Shown here piece after piece: positions 21,184 to 33,355 of a stretch of 64,000 nucleotides of DNA. A model generated the notes under the pieces. The model was not told the origin of the DNA. It saw only the letters and a program-made list of their open reading frames with translations, and did no database searches. This DNA comes from Daedaleopsis sinensis (taxonomy: Eukaryota; Basidiomycota; Agaricomycetes; Polyporales; Polyporaceae), in the NCBI GenBank assembly GCA_033807695.1, contig CM066303.1, positions 1,488,001-1,552,000 of the forward strand, in the 5' to 3' direction. Numbering within the stretch: the first letter of the stretch is position 1; every line of letters begins with the position of its first letter. Made by a program: the position numbers and the translations under genes.

Positions 21184-23422
21184 TCAGTCAAGACCTGGCA
21201 GATCGTACCCCGCAGCGTGCAACAGAGTCGCAAACTAAAATGACGTGGCCACTGTGAGCGGTGATCCGCACTAGGAACACGATATCATGCGTACCTGGAC
21301 CTTCGCGATGAGCTTGATCTGCTCGAAGTCGTACCCATCCCGGTCGCTCAAGTCGCCTGTGCAGAGCGAGAGGTCAGTGACAGATTCCACGCCGTGTAGG
21401 GACCGCACTCACCGCTGTTGTGATACATGGGGTCCGCAATGGGACCGGCACGCTCAAAGACCTGCGTGGCGGGGAAGCCATACTGGTGGAAGCTCTGTAA
21501 TGGATCACTATGATGAGTATGACTCGTCTCAACAAGACAAGACAGAGACACTCGCTTGATGGTCACTGCAGCACGCCTATCGCGATATATGGCAATGAGA
21601 AGCGCGGACGACGGGGGATATGCGCAGAACGCACCGGGGTGAAGCCGACCTTCAGCTCAGGGCTGTAGATGGCCGACAGGTTCGCAACTAGCTGTGTCAC
21701 CTCGGGAGTTCCGATGCTGCAGAACGGCTACATCAGCATTCGCACTCGGTAACACAAGAGGAAAGCGACATACCGGTCAGGAAGGCCGAGCTGCGGGGGC
21801 TCTCCGTCGGCATGGTAGCCCAGCATGTCGGCCTGCACCATGAGGGTGAGGTTCGCGCCGTTCTCGTACAGCTCCCGCGCGTAGTAGTGCGAGCCGTATA
21901 GCCCCTGCTCCTCGCCCGCGAACGCACATATCTGGACGTTCTTCCGGAACTTGATGCCCTTGCGTGCGATCACGCGAGCAATACCGAGCAGCGCCGTAGT
22001 CCCAGAGCCGTCGTCATCGCCCCCGGGGGCGCGCACACTCCCAAACGACCCGCGGCTGTCGTAGTGCGCACTGATGAGGATTGTGTCCGTCGTGTTCTCC
22101 GAGCCCTCGTACGTACTGTCGCCATGGAGTTCGGCACACGGAACATATATACGGAATGCAAAGGGACGTGAGTGAGCTTCCCAGGGACGCGTGCGCAGTG
22201 TGAGACACCGGGGGGTATCGACTGATGTAGCAAGTCGTTACATTAGAGCGTATTCGAGGGAGTATATTAGGGTCATGCTATCGGATCGCCCGTTTGCGGC
22301 CAATGAGGAACCACAACAGACCGAGACCCAGAACACCGCGGGCGGCCTGCGTTGCCCCAAGTTCGTGGCCATAGGCAATGCGCTAGTGCAGACCTCAAAA
22401 TATTATAGCGTGGTCAAAATCCATATATGACTTTCCTTTGTCATTGTGATCCATCCTAGATACATCGTGGTTACACGCGACATTTGAATGTATCCAGGAT
22501 GTAACACAAAGACACAGGAACATATTGGATGTGTCCAGTATGTTGCACCACGACACACGAGAGGTATATGTGGATTTTGACCATGATGTGACCGCAATGT
22601 AACTGCTTGTTACATCGCTTGATGCCCCCGGTGAGAAGGCAACAGAGCAACGCACCAGATAACGTTCGGTGCAAAGCCTGAGAGGAACGGCTTGAGCGTG
22701 CAGCTCGCGCCGTGGGCCTCGAAGTTCGCCTTGAGCCAGTCCGCGGCAATGAGCACGCCCTTGGAGAACGAGTGGCGGGAGACGATCTCGGACGTGGGGT
22801 GCTCGCCCGTGAGATAGCGGACGTCCGCGCGGAGCTGCGGGACGGAGATGTTGCTCACTATCGACGCGACTTCGGGGTCGAACTTGAGGGTCGTGAGGAT
22901 GTCCTTGACGCGGTCGACGGCACCAGAGGGGACGGGGACGAACGGCACGGGCGCGGATGGGAGAGGAGATGCCTTCCAGAATCGAGGCAAGTGCAGGTCG
23001 AGCGTGAGCGCGGTCTCGCTGTCGACCGAGATCAGCGCAGAGGTCTGCGAGCGGTACAGCAGCTTGGCTGCCTGTGGGCTGCTAAACACCGTCTGGCCGT
23101 CGTCTGAGGGCGAAACAGGGGGGGAAGCAGGGGCAGAGAGGCGAGTGAGGAACGTGCTGAACTCATCGACGAAGCTCGCGGGCTTGATAGACTCGTCTAC
23201 AGCCTGGTGCTGGAGCCACACGAGCTGCTGCGCGTTGTCAACTAGCTGTGTCACGATGCTGTCTGTGAGATGGCTAGCAGACTGCGTCAAGCAGGACTGT
23301 TCGGGGATGAAGATGTTCTGTTGTCCATGAGTGCCGTAGTAGTACTGCGATAGGCATGAGTCGGCAAGGTGCGAGGCGTATGGGGTGATAAGAAGGATGG
23401 GTGTAACTTCGAAGACCAACAT
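21184..23422 (-). CDS. M28-family metallopeptidase (Zn aminopeptidase-like)
   Basis: Seven exons (23422-22656, 22115-21774, 21716-21635, 21576-21556, 21494-21413, 21356-21295, 21234-21184) encode 468 residues. The co-catalytic zinc ligands of the M28 fold are visible: ISAHYDSRGSFG (His), APGGDDDGSG (Asp), FAGEEQGLYGSHYYA (Glu pair), QADMLGY (Asp) and, near the end, DPMYHNSGD (His). The disulfide/loop motif ACCSDHQ is coded by a 21-bp exon. The intron after it begins with GC rather than GT (21555-21495, ending AG); I chose it because it restores the family sequence DHQ-SFHQYGFPAT. Intron 1 is 540 bp and carries a MITE-like element. The N-terminal 240 residues form a propeptide-like region; a clear signal peptide is not seen, so the start may be incomplete. 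Confidence 0.85.
22206..22633. mobile_element. MITE-like element in M28 intron 1
   Basis: Terminal inverted repeats of about 39 bases are seen. The left end reads CACCGGGGGGTATC from 22206; the right end on the minus strand reads CACCGGGGGCATC from 22633. Both continue into GATGTA(G/A)CAAG(T/C) and GTTACATT. The flanks are AGA on both sides, a possible 3-bp target duplication. A second internal inverted pair, TGGTCAAAATCCA(T/C)ATAT, occurs at about 22411 (plus) and 22585 (minus). No transposase ORF fits, so it is non-autonomous. It accounts for most of the unusually long intron. Confidence 0.6.
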
Positions 23423-23658
23423 GGTGTCGACGTCGTCCGGCTCGTGGTCGCGGTCGTGGAGGTCGATAACCAGGGTCGAGCGACTCGCGTCGGGGAGTGC
23501 AGGGGAGTGCGTACGGTGTCGTCACGGTCGTGCGTCTATCGCGGGCCGCCCCGGCCCCATCTGGCCGGCTCTCTGCCGGCTCTCGAGGACTCGGCACTGG
23601 CGCCTAGCGCTCCGCTGCGCAGCGCCAGGTTTGCTCTTGATACCGTTCATCCGACGCG
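23423..23658. promoter_or_regulatory. Shared divergent promoter region
   Basis: A 236-bp gap separates the start codons of the M28 peptidase (minus) and the eIF2D gene (plus). The two promoters must overlap or share elements. No TATA box is evident. Confidence 0.4.
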
Positions 23659-26068
23659 ATGTTCAAGAAGCCATTGGCGGATTTGAAGACATCAGGTAAG
23701 AAGAGGTGCTATAGCACGAGCTATTGAGTTAATCTGTGTCTGGCTCAGCTCCTCTGCGAAGTTCCGATCGTAGAAAGTTGAAGCAGCGCGTCCTGCAGTC
23801 GTACCCAATCCTCCAGCCGGAAGAGGGCGATGCGCTTGTCCCCGATGGTCTACAGGCACAAAAATTCAACACTCATCTAGATGAGCCTGGTGTAAGTCTT
23901 CATGGATGATTTATACACTTGACTTACCTCGATGCTGATTAGATTGTCTACTTGTCTCCCGACGGTGACCCCCTGTGGTTCACCATAGGCAAGGGGTCGG
24001 AAGATCTCATCCCTACTGGTGGGTTGAGCATTGCCTCTGCGAGAGTGAACTGATACATTTTCTGTGTAGTATATACTCTATGGAAACGCACGGATCTTCT
24101 ACCGTTTCTCTCTACCCCAGCCCCCGTCGTACCCAAATTGATCGGAGGGGCCGATCTAATGATTCCAGGAGGTTAGCCATCATCTGACTGTTCTCACATT
24201 CACGAATGACGGCTCTCGCAAGGAAGTCGTGCAACACTCTAACAATCTCACGCCGGACCAGCTGGTCGCCGTCACGCAATACCATCGAGGCGCTATCGGC
24301 CCTCCGCTGGCCGTCGGCCGAATGGCCGTCTCGTCCGACACTTTGCGCTCGGCGGAAGAGACCGATGTCAAAGGCAAGGCTGTATATGTCCTCCACACCT
24401 GGAAGGACGCGCTTTGGGACATGGGTTCTAGCAAGAAGGTCGACCCACCCCCGCCGACAGCGACGCAACCTACTGCGACCGAAGGGGATTCCACATCGGA
24501 AGACGATACCACTCTTAGCGACCAAGGCACAGGTGCCGAGCCTGCTCTTTACCCCGGAGCAGGGTCTACGAACGTTAATGCCGCTGAACAGCCGGTTGAC
24601 GAGACCACCCTGGAGGCATCTGTGGATGGGCCGGTTGCTTCTAGCCCGAGTCTTACGCCAGAAGGTTTGTCAGAATGCTCAGAACGGTGTCATATCTCAT
24701 GCGACGCCGAAATCACAGACGTGTCTGCTTGTCTACGGTCAGCTGTTCTCCAGGCGATCGGGATGACTCTCGCCGGGGCCCCGACCTCGACGTTCCCGAT
24801 GCCGGCGTCCACGTTTTGGAGCTCATACGTTCTCCCTGCGCGTCCTGCACAAGCTCTGGGGACGCTTGGTCTGGCTGGTACAGCGTCATTGCGTACCACG
24901 TTGCCTTGTAGACTCATTCTTTACCCCAGACGCGAGCGGTGTGGACGTTAAGCATTCGACGCACAAAAACGTTAAGTCATTCCTCAAAGCATGTGCTAAG
25001 GAGGGCTTGCTCAAGCTTAAGGAGACCAAAGGAGACATTCTCGTCTCCGGTAAACGCCTTCCTTTCGCTCCGCGCTCTTGGCGTACCCTGAACTAGGCAT
25101 CTCCAGCGGTATTTCCTCAACATCCGGCGGTGGCTTCAAAGCGGCCCCACCGTACGATCGGAGACCTCGAAGCAAAGGCCAAGAAGGCTGAAGAACGGGA
25201 GCAGAAGGACAAAGAGGCCAAAGAGAAGCGCAAGGGCGAAATCCAAGTCGTCGAGCTCTGGAAGCCTCACGCGAATACAGTGCCGCTGTTTGTCGCTGCA
25301 GAAAAAGAGTGAGAGCCCTTTTACATGAATCGCTTGTGTTGCTAGAAGTAATTTGACTTACTTTACCAGTACCTCCGAGCTATACACAATCGCCGCCATC
25401 AAAGACGTCGTGAACGATTATGTTGCCTCCCACGGGCTCATAAATACCAACGACCAACAGTACATTAACGTTGGTTCGGACCAGGCCCTCGCTGGGGCAG
25501 TCTTGATCAAGGGCGAAAATACACCGGACTTCCTCAAGCGCGATGACGTCCTGAAGCGTGTGCGTGCACACATGCAAAGCTGGTATGAAATCAGAGCCGA
25601 GGGACGAGACACCGTCCGCAAGTAAGTATATCACCGTTTTGCGGATAAACGAGACCCCTCGTACGTAGCTCACTTGCTGTCTCACCAGGAAGGGCGAGAT
25701 GAAGCCCATCTCAGTTGTGGTGAAGATTCGGCAAGGGCGCAAAGCGTGTACCCTCGTGACGGGATATGAACCTTTCGGGGTCCAGGCAGATGACTTCGCC
25801 GAGGAGCTACGCAGGACATGTGCGAGCTCTACTGCAGGTGCGTGTGTTCAATGTGACGTTCTATTGCGCCCAGCCGTCCACCACGAGTGCTGCACAAGCT
25901 CACGTCACCTTGCGGCGCTCAGTATCACCTGTACAAGGAAAGCCGAACGCGTTGGAGGTTATGGTTCAAGGCAAGCAGATCAAGGCCGTCACAGATGTCT
26001 TAGTCGCGCGCGGAGTGCCGAAGCGATGGATTGAACACTCTGATCAGACGGAGCAGAAGAAGAAGTAG
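23659..26068 (+). CDS. TMA64: Translation factor eIF2D/Tma64 (ligatin-like), apparent frameshift
   Basis: Exons read as 23659-23695, 23749-23891, 23943-24018, 24070-24664, 24719 to about 24868 or 24841, 24912-25049, 25107-25308, 25370-25621, 25689-25837 and 25923-26068. The start MFKKPLADLKTS and the PUA region (VYLSPDGDPLWFTIGKG, VPKLIGGADLMIPG) are diagnostic. A winged-helix/SWIB-like middle and a C-terminal SUI1 domain (VVVKIRQGRKACTLVTGYEPF, VMVQGKQIKAVTDVLVARGVP) follow. The protein recycles 40S subunits and can deliver initiator tRNA. At 24169-24176 the frame breaks: CCAGGAGGTTAGC ends in a stop, while the conserved sequence resumes after removing one base. This is a mutation or a sequence error. 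The donor near 24842-24878 is ambiguous. Confidence 0.85.
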
Positions 26069-27335
26069 TCCTCGCGAAAGAGTCGTGGTGGTTGTATAGG
26101 AAGCATATGATGGAGGCGGATAACGACACATCTGACATTCACCTGCGTAATGTGGACTCGCTCCATCGACCACACATCGTCATTATCGCCTCATGGTCCT
26201 CCTATACCTAATAGCATGATGCCGAAAGAGTCTTCACGTGCAACCCACAGATCCAAAACTACAACCTGCCTTCGGTGTCCCAGTTGTGAAATGTCGTAAT
26301 ATCCTTTGATCTTCTTGAGGACCATGTGGAGGTGCAGTAAAGCATAACGTGGTCAGGAGCACGCGGTAACTAAAGCAATGACTCGACTCGTCAAGTCACT
26401 GTCAGGCGAGACAGAGAACGTCAGTAGCGCTGAACTAACGCTAAATCCCGAAATCACCGCGTATAGAGCTGCGGTAGGAAGTTTTATCTGTTGTCGTCTG
26501 GACCGATCGGCACGGCATGATGAAATAGTTGTCGAAGTTCAAAACGCTTGAAGACGCAGCACGGATCGTGCCTAGTAAGACTGCCGCTATCCTCTATATG
26601 TATTCATTCACAAGCTAAACTCGTTCAAGTGAGCCATTTTTAACCACAAGTATCATGGTGCTGGCGACTGTACTATTACCCGCAGACGTCTGTAACGCTG
26701 AGCTCGACAAGCTAATGACAGGCTCGGATCGGGAGTGATTCAGGCTGTCGGAGTCGGTCCTCGAATACTAGGCTGGACTTTAGTATTTCCAGACCTTACT
26801 ACCCGAAGATATCCGTCCCGGGCGGAGCTTACCAGTGCGCAGGGACCACTGAACAAAGTTCAACTTCAGCTATCCTTGTATGACTAGGCTTCCGAAGGCC
26901 TGGCCCGGCCCGTAGTGGGGATGCCAGCTGGCAGGCCTGAGAAAGTCGCTGCAGCAATGCTCACGTATATAACTTAGGGGCGATGTACGCCCTTGTTCAA
27001 GTTTTGTGTCGGTCCATGCCTATCTACTTCTTCTTCACCTCGATCGGATCACCTTGCCCGACTTGATTCATGCTCCTGCAGGAGACTACTACTCGCTTAC
27101 TCAGTCAGACTCCCCCCGGCGGCCGCTATTTGTGACAAATCAGATTCCTCTTCTTTGTCTTGCCGGTGTTTCCCAGCATTATCCCCCGATTATAAAGAAT
27201 GCCGCTATATAATGGTACAGTGGAACATCTCCAGTACTTAAGTGTTGGAGTCAAGCTGGAGTACTGCCAACTTCCTTTGTGATTTAGGTTCACAGTGAGC
27301 GCTCAAGATTCCTTCGTGGACTCAATACTCGGATA
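26069..27335. other. Intergenic region, no gene seen
   Basis: About 1.3 kb of stop-rich DNA. No ORF over about 80 codons has coding character on either strand, and no CaaX precursor was found. Confidence 0.5.
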
Positions 27336-29156
27336 ATGGAAGACGAATTAGCATTCCATACAACTTCTGAAATCACTGATACTACCGCTCACCGACAGCA
27401 TCGTGGAATGCATTCATTGGCCATTGCCCATGTAATGCCAGAGGTCACCTCTGAGTCAGAGTCGTCGGTAAGTATGTAGGCGTTCTCAGTGCAGCTGGTA
27501 GACCATACTGATGACTTACGATTTTAGGTGGGCCATATTGATGATCCTGAGAAAGCAGTATCAATTCGGCCGACACCGTTCAATTCGCCCCACACGGATG
27601 TCACCAGTGGCGTAGTGTCTGGCTACACACCCCGCATGCCCTCCCGCCTTCAATTCCCTGTAGAGATACTAGAACGTATCGCAGATTTCGTCTGGGAAGA
27701 CCCGGAGGAGCTCGACTTCTGGACAAACTACGGCGATGAATATCGTACATTATGCGCCCTCGCCCTGTCATGTCAACAGCTTCTCCCCAGATCCCGGTTC
27801 AATCTGCTCCGGCGTGTCTCGTTGCTCAAAATGAGCCATCTGCGCTCTTTTGCGGAAATGATCGCCCATCATCCCCACTACGGGCCCATCGTCCGAGAAC
27901 TCGTCATCCTCTCCACTGGCAGCTCAGATAACAAAACCTCCGAGGAACCTACAGAGCTGTCTCCGGCAGAGAGCTTTGCTTTCATGCTCGCGAACAGACT
28001 CACGGAGCTCCGCACCCTGCGTATACGCACCGAGGTCGACCCGGACACTTCGCTCAACACTCGTCCCAGTTTCTCTCTTCACCCAGCCGCACTTGCCTCC
28101 CTCCGCTCCTTCACCACAGTAACCCATCTACAGCTCTTCGGGATCCGTTTCATGGAGTTCAGCGATTTCCTACACATCATACAAGCGCTGCATGGTCTGG
28201 TCGTGCTGCAATGCATGCAGATCTGGTTCCGCAAGAGCCTTAAGAATAGCCCGCCACCGATGGCCCCCTCTCGAAAGCGTCTCCCAAAGCTACAGACAAT
28301 CGATGTACGTAGTCTATCCTTTCTATCTTGCGGAGATCGCTGACATAGCTGTGACATTTCGTTTCCGCAGCTTGCATTCGTACCGCGGTCGGGCATGAAG
28401 CGACTGCTCCAGGCTCTCTGTCCAGACTCTGTGCGCGAGCTCATAATCACCCCAAATACAGTGTCCGCGGTGGACGAGGCGAAGGGTGAGTCTTATTGCT
28501 ATATGAAACCCAGATAACGAGTGTGGTTTGAATTGACATGGGCGTCACCTTCCATAGACACTTTCGGCTCCCTTTCGCAATTTGTCCTTCTAGAGGACTT
28601 CTCGTTCTTTGTGGCAGTCACCGCAAAGGGCGCGGAGTACACCGATGTGGTCGCTCTTCTCGAGCTCATCAAAGCCCATCGCTCCCTCAGGACGGTGACG
28701 ATCTCCCACTACCTCCACGGCCCGGCCCGGAGGCATGTCGTCCCCAAGCAGACGCTGATCGACGCTCTCCATCGTAACGCAGACATGCTGCAAGAAGCAT
28801 TGGTCCCGAGCGCGTTCCCAGAAGACACGCAGATCATCTTCCAGTTCCAGGGCTTTCACGACAGCGAGGGGTGGTGGGAGGACCAGCTCAGGCGTGTCCT
28901 GCCGAACCTCTTCGCTCCCACGAATCCTCCCGAAAGGCGTTTCTGCAGAGTGGATAATGTAACCTGTAAGTGTCGCAGTGATCAAGAGCGCACCGCCATT
29001 TCCATTCTGACATCGCTATTCGAACAGATAGCGACTGGTCCCCGTGGGCGGACGACAAAGATCTTTCAGCGCCGACGTGAGTGTACGAGTGTACGGTACT
29101 ATAGCATTATCGCTCGCTTTAGGTTCTCCTACGAACCTGTCAGTCCATGTATGTAA
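27336..29156 (+). CDS. F-box-like protein (divergent)
   Basis: Exons 27336-27467, 27528-28304, 28371-28485, 28558-28965, 29028-29076 and 29123-29156 give 504 residues. An F-box-like helix pair is seen at about residues 77-140 (LQFPVEILERIADFVWED, then CALALSCQQLLPRSRFNLL). The rest is Leu-rich with LRR-like spacing, as in basidiomycete F-box proteins that present substrates to SCF ubiquitin ligases through Skp1. The 44-residue first exon is unrelated to the domain and Ser/Thr/His-rich. The end is uncertain: without the last intron the frame would stop at 29078 (SAPT), losing only the last 11 residues. This gene is not close in sequence to the F-box group at 33-41 kb. Confidence 0.75.
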
Positions 29157-29684
29157 ATTCAAAAGGCAATACGGCTTAGAAGTATCGAACATGTTTCTTA
29201 TATCTGATATAGAACTTCGACAGAGGAACTCGGACGCGGCCGAAGACCAGCAGCAACAGAACCATAACAGTCTCTGCATTCAGTACACATGAATCGTACA
29301 CCGCACGCACTGTCTCCGGACGTAACCGGGACGAACTACAAATAGCTGCCAACCCGCCAGGAGCCCCGAAGCCGACCTACGGACCCTCCCTCGTCCTCTA
29401 CAACACCTCCAGGCAGCCGATAATGGAAGAGATAAGTTACTCGCAAGTGAAGGCGAAGGGATGAATGGGATGCGGATAACGCGGCGGAACGAAAGACGAT
29501 GCCGCGCTGCCATGTCATGGTGAGTGCTTGACACGCGGATAATGCGAGATCGATGTCCTCGAAGGTGGACAGAGGATTCTGCAGCAGGGACGTGACGGGT
29601 TAGGTGAGCGTGTCGCAGGCATCGAGGAGGTCTATGTTGGACGAACCGTGCGCATCCGCGGGTTCACTGGTCGTGAGGGGTCGT
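29157..29684. other. Intergenic region, convergent 3' flanks
   Basis: This lies between the F-box gene and the minus-strand pheromone gene. No feature was recognised. Confidence 0.45.
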
Positions 29685-29801
29685 TCAGGCAACGACACAG
29701 CTGCTGTGGTCACCGGAGCCGTCGCCGTCTTCGCGGTCTACGAAGACCTGGGTGGTAGGTTCGTCGACGGGGATGGGAGAAGCGATGGTGAACGCGTCCA
29801 T
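29685..29801 (-). CDS. Mating pheromone precursor, CVVA box
   Basis: A 38-codon single-exon gene on the minus strand. The product starts MDAFTIASPIPVDEP and ends GSGDHSSCVVA. The CVVA end is a CaaX prenylation box. The acidic centre (VDREDGDG) supplies the RED charged motif expected at the N-terminal maturation site, giving an inferred farnesylated peptide of about 10 residues. The MDAF start, PVDE motif and HSSC end are shared with the CVIA precursor at 7200, so the two are recognisable paralogues despite lying 22 kb apart with housekeeping genes between them. A TATA-like ATAAATA lies about 110 bases upstream. It is too short for routine gene calling. Confidence 0.87.
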   Translation of the reverse strand: MDAFTIASPIPVDEPTTQVFVDREDGDGSGDHSSCVVA

Positions 29802-31250
29802 GTCGAATAAGTGAAGGATGAAGGGTATCGACGCGAGGGGCGAGGTACGCGGTGCGCGGGGTGAGGGCGAAGAGCGATTTCGCTGCCGTTTCCTGAGAGA
29901 GGTTGAAGGTATTTATCCCCCTCGACCTCGCAGCTCCACTCGAACGACTCGGAGGCGCCACGCATCATAGGGCATCATGTCGCTGCCGATGCTCGTAGGA
30001 CGTAGGGCAATGCGGCTGTGCTGAAATGCGAAAGACAATAGACAGATAGCGCCAACCCGTGTCCCGCGCCTCCAGATCTACGCCGGAAGATGGCTGCTTG
30101 CCACGAACTCCGCGGGCGGAAGGTCCGAAAAGGAGGAGGTGAGTAGCGAATGGGACTGCAACCTAAACGCGACTCCAAAAATATCTCGATCCATCGAGGT
30201 CCGAGTGTCGTCAGCACATCTGGTACGCATTGTAGAATCAGAAGAGCTACACGCAGACAAGACAGACTAGCAGAAGACAATACCTGAAACCCCGCGCGCG
30301 CCATCAAGCATACCGCCCCTGCGTACTATCCCTTCCCAGACTCATTTCCGCTCGGTCGACAGAGCTGCGGATAGTATCGTGTAATCAACAACCTCTCCTG
30401 CACACTGGAGCGACATTGACCCCGCCGTGATCTCGCTGTAGGAGCTACGCCATGAGTTAGAACATGAGACTCGTCGCTATTGTTTTGACAGGCGCTTACC
30501 TCATCTGGGAGTTGACTAGAACCCACACCGTGAGCATCTCAACATGTGGATGGATACCTAGGAGTTCTTGGGCGATGGGTACTGGACTCCGTTGGGAAGA
30601 GCGCGCGCACGAGGCATGTCAGTACAAAAGACACGATCCAGGGTGGTGGACGTCGGAAACCGCTCGTAGGCCATAGAAAAATATGGGGTGTGTTGTTTTC
30701 TCAATGCTTCAGACATACCGCAATCAAGGCTGGGATGTAGGTGTTACCGTTATTTCGACAATCGTTAAGCTGCAAGCAAGCATATGGGCGATTCTACGTG
30801 GACGTGGTGGAAAAACAGAGAAGGATACAGGCGCCGGCAGTCCAGTCACGCTTGAACCTGCCCTAGACCGGGAATAGCGGTCCGATAACTCGGACATTGT
30901 CGCCCTTGCCAAATTACAATGCTACTGCAATTGCCTGCAGCTCCTCGACCGACGACGTCCGACAGTCTGCTATAGTGACTCCTGCTACGTGTGGTCTACG
31001 CACGCATACATACACTCGCAAGATGTATCCAGAGCCTTCTCCGATAGGTTCACCCGCGCCCACCAGCTTCCACCGAAGTCAAAAGCTTCATCGGAGGTCT
31101 CTTGTTCTTCAAGAGCTATGAGGAGCCTGTTGCTCAGGAGTTAAATCGAAGACCTTGGACATTCGTTTCAGAATAGTTGACTTGGTCAGTACCGGTACCT
31201 GTTTATTTCACCAGGCTGTCCGTCTGAGCTGACTGCAGTCCATATGAACC
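29802..31250. other. Intergenic region with pheromone promoter
   Basis: The first 150 bases are the promoter of the CVVA pheromone gene. The remaining 1.3 kb is stop-rich, with no recognisable gene; it precedes a decayed DIM1 copy. Confidence 0.45.
29910..29917 (-). promoter_or_regulatory. TATA-like element, CVVA pheromone gene
   Basis: Read on the minus strand this is GATAAATA, about 110 bases before the start codon at 29801, a position similar to the TATA boxes of the other two pheromone genes. The ACATGC companion motif is not evident here. Confidence 0.45.
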
Positions 31251-32890
<1,640 letters not shown>

Positions 32891-33355
32891 CCTTATTTTT
32901 CGGTACGTAGACGGATCTCTTGAAAATGGTGATACTTCAGGATTTATCCACCCCTTACCCATCTCCAGAGGCCTTAATGGACCTTACAATGGATGTTCTA
33001 GAGCCTCGCTAATGACCAACAATATCGTCATCGGCATCGGGTCTACGAACATCAGCCCCGGGTCAAGACTAGAAATACGTGACAGAGACACTAGTAAGAG
33101 GGTCAACATAAGCGCTTCGTTCAGTGGTGGCTCTTTGACGCCGGACGCGATGACGAGTGCGTCATGTCACTACAGTGCCATTGGTATTCTGCCAATTGGC
33201 ACTGACGAGTAGGCCCCTCCGCGAGTCAGCAGATATCTGCGGCTAAAACACTCATAGTCCAACTTCATCCGGCCTGCATCTCTCCTCCCACCGCAACCAC
33301 CTTTCTCACAACGACCACCACCTGCTACCCACCCCGCTTCCGTCGTTTGCTCAAG
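32891..33355. other. Intergenic region before F-box gene
   Basis: This holds the promoter side of the F-box gene at 33356. No element was recognised. Confidence 0.4.

Noticed and set aside
24229..24951. Separate gene in the middle of eIF2D
   Set aside because: The protein is the eIF2D continuation after a one-base frameshift, and it reads into an intron at both later ends.
29016..29279. Minus-strand ORF over the end of the F-box gene
   Set aside because: It is a shadow of the plus-strand terminal exons.
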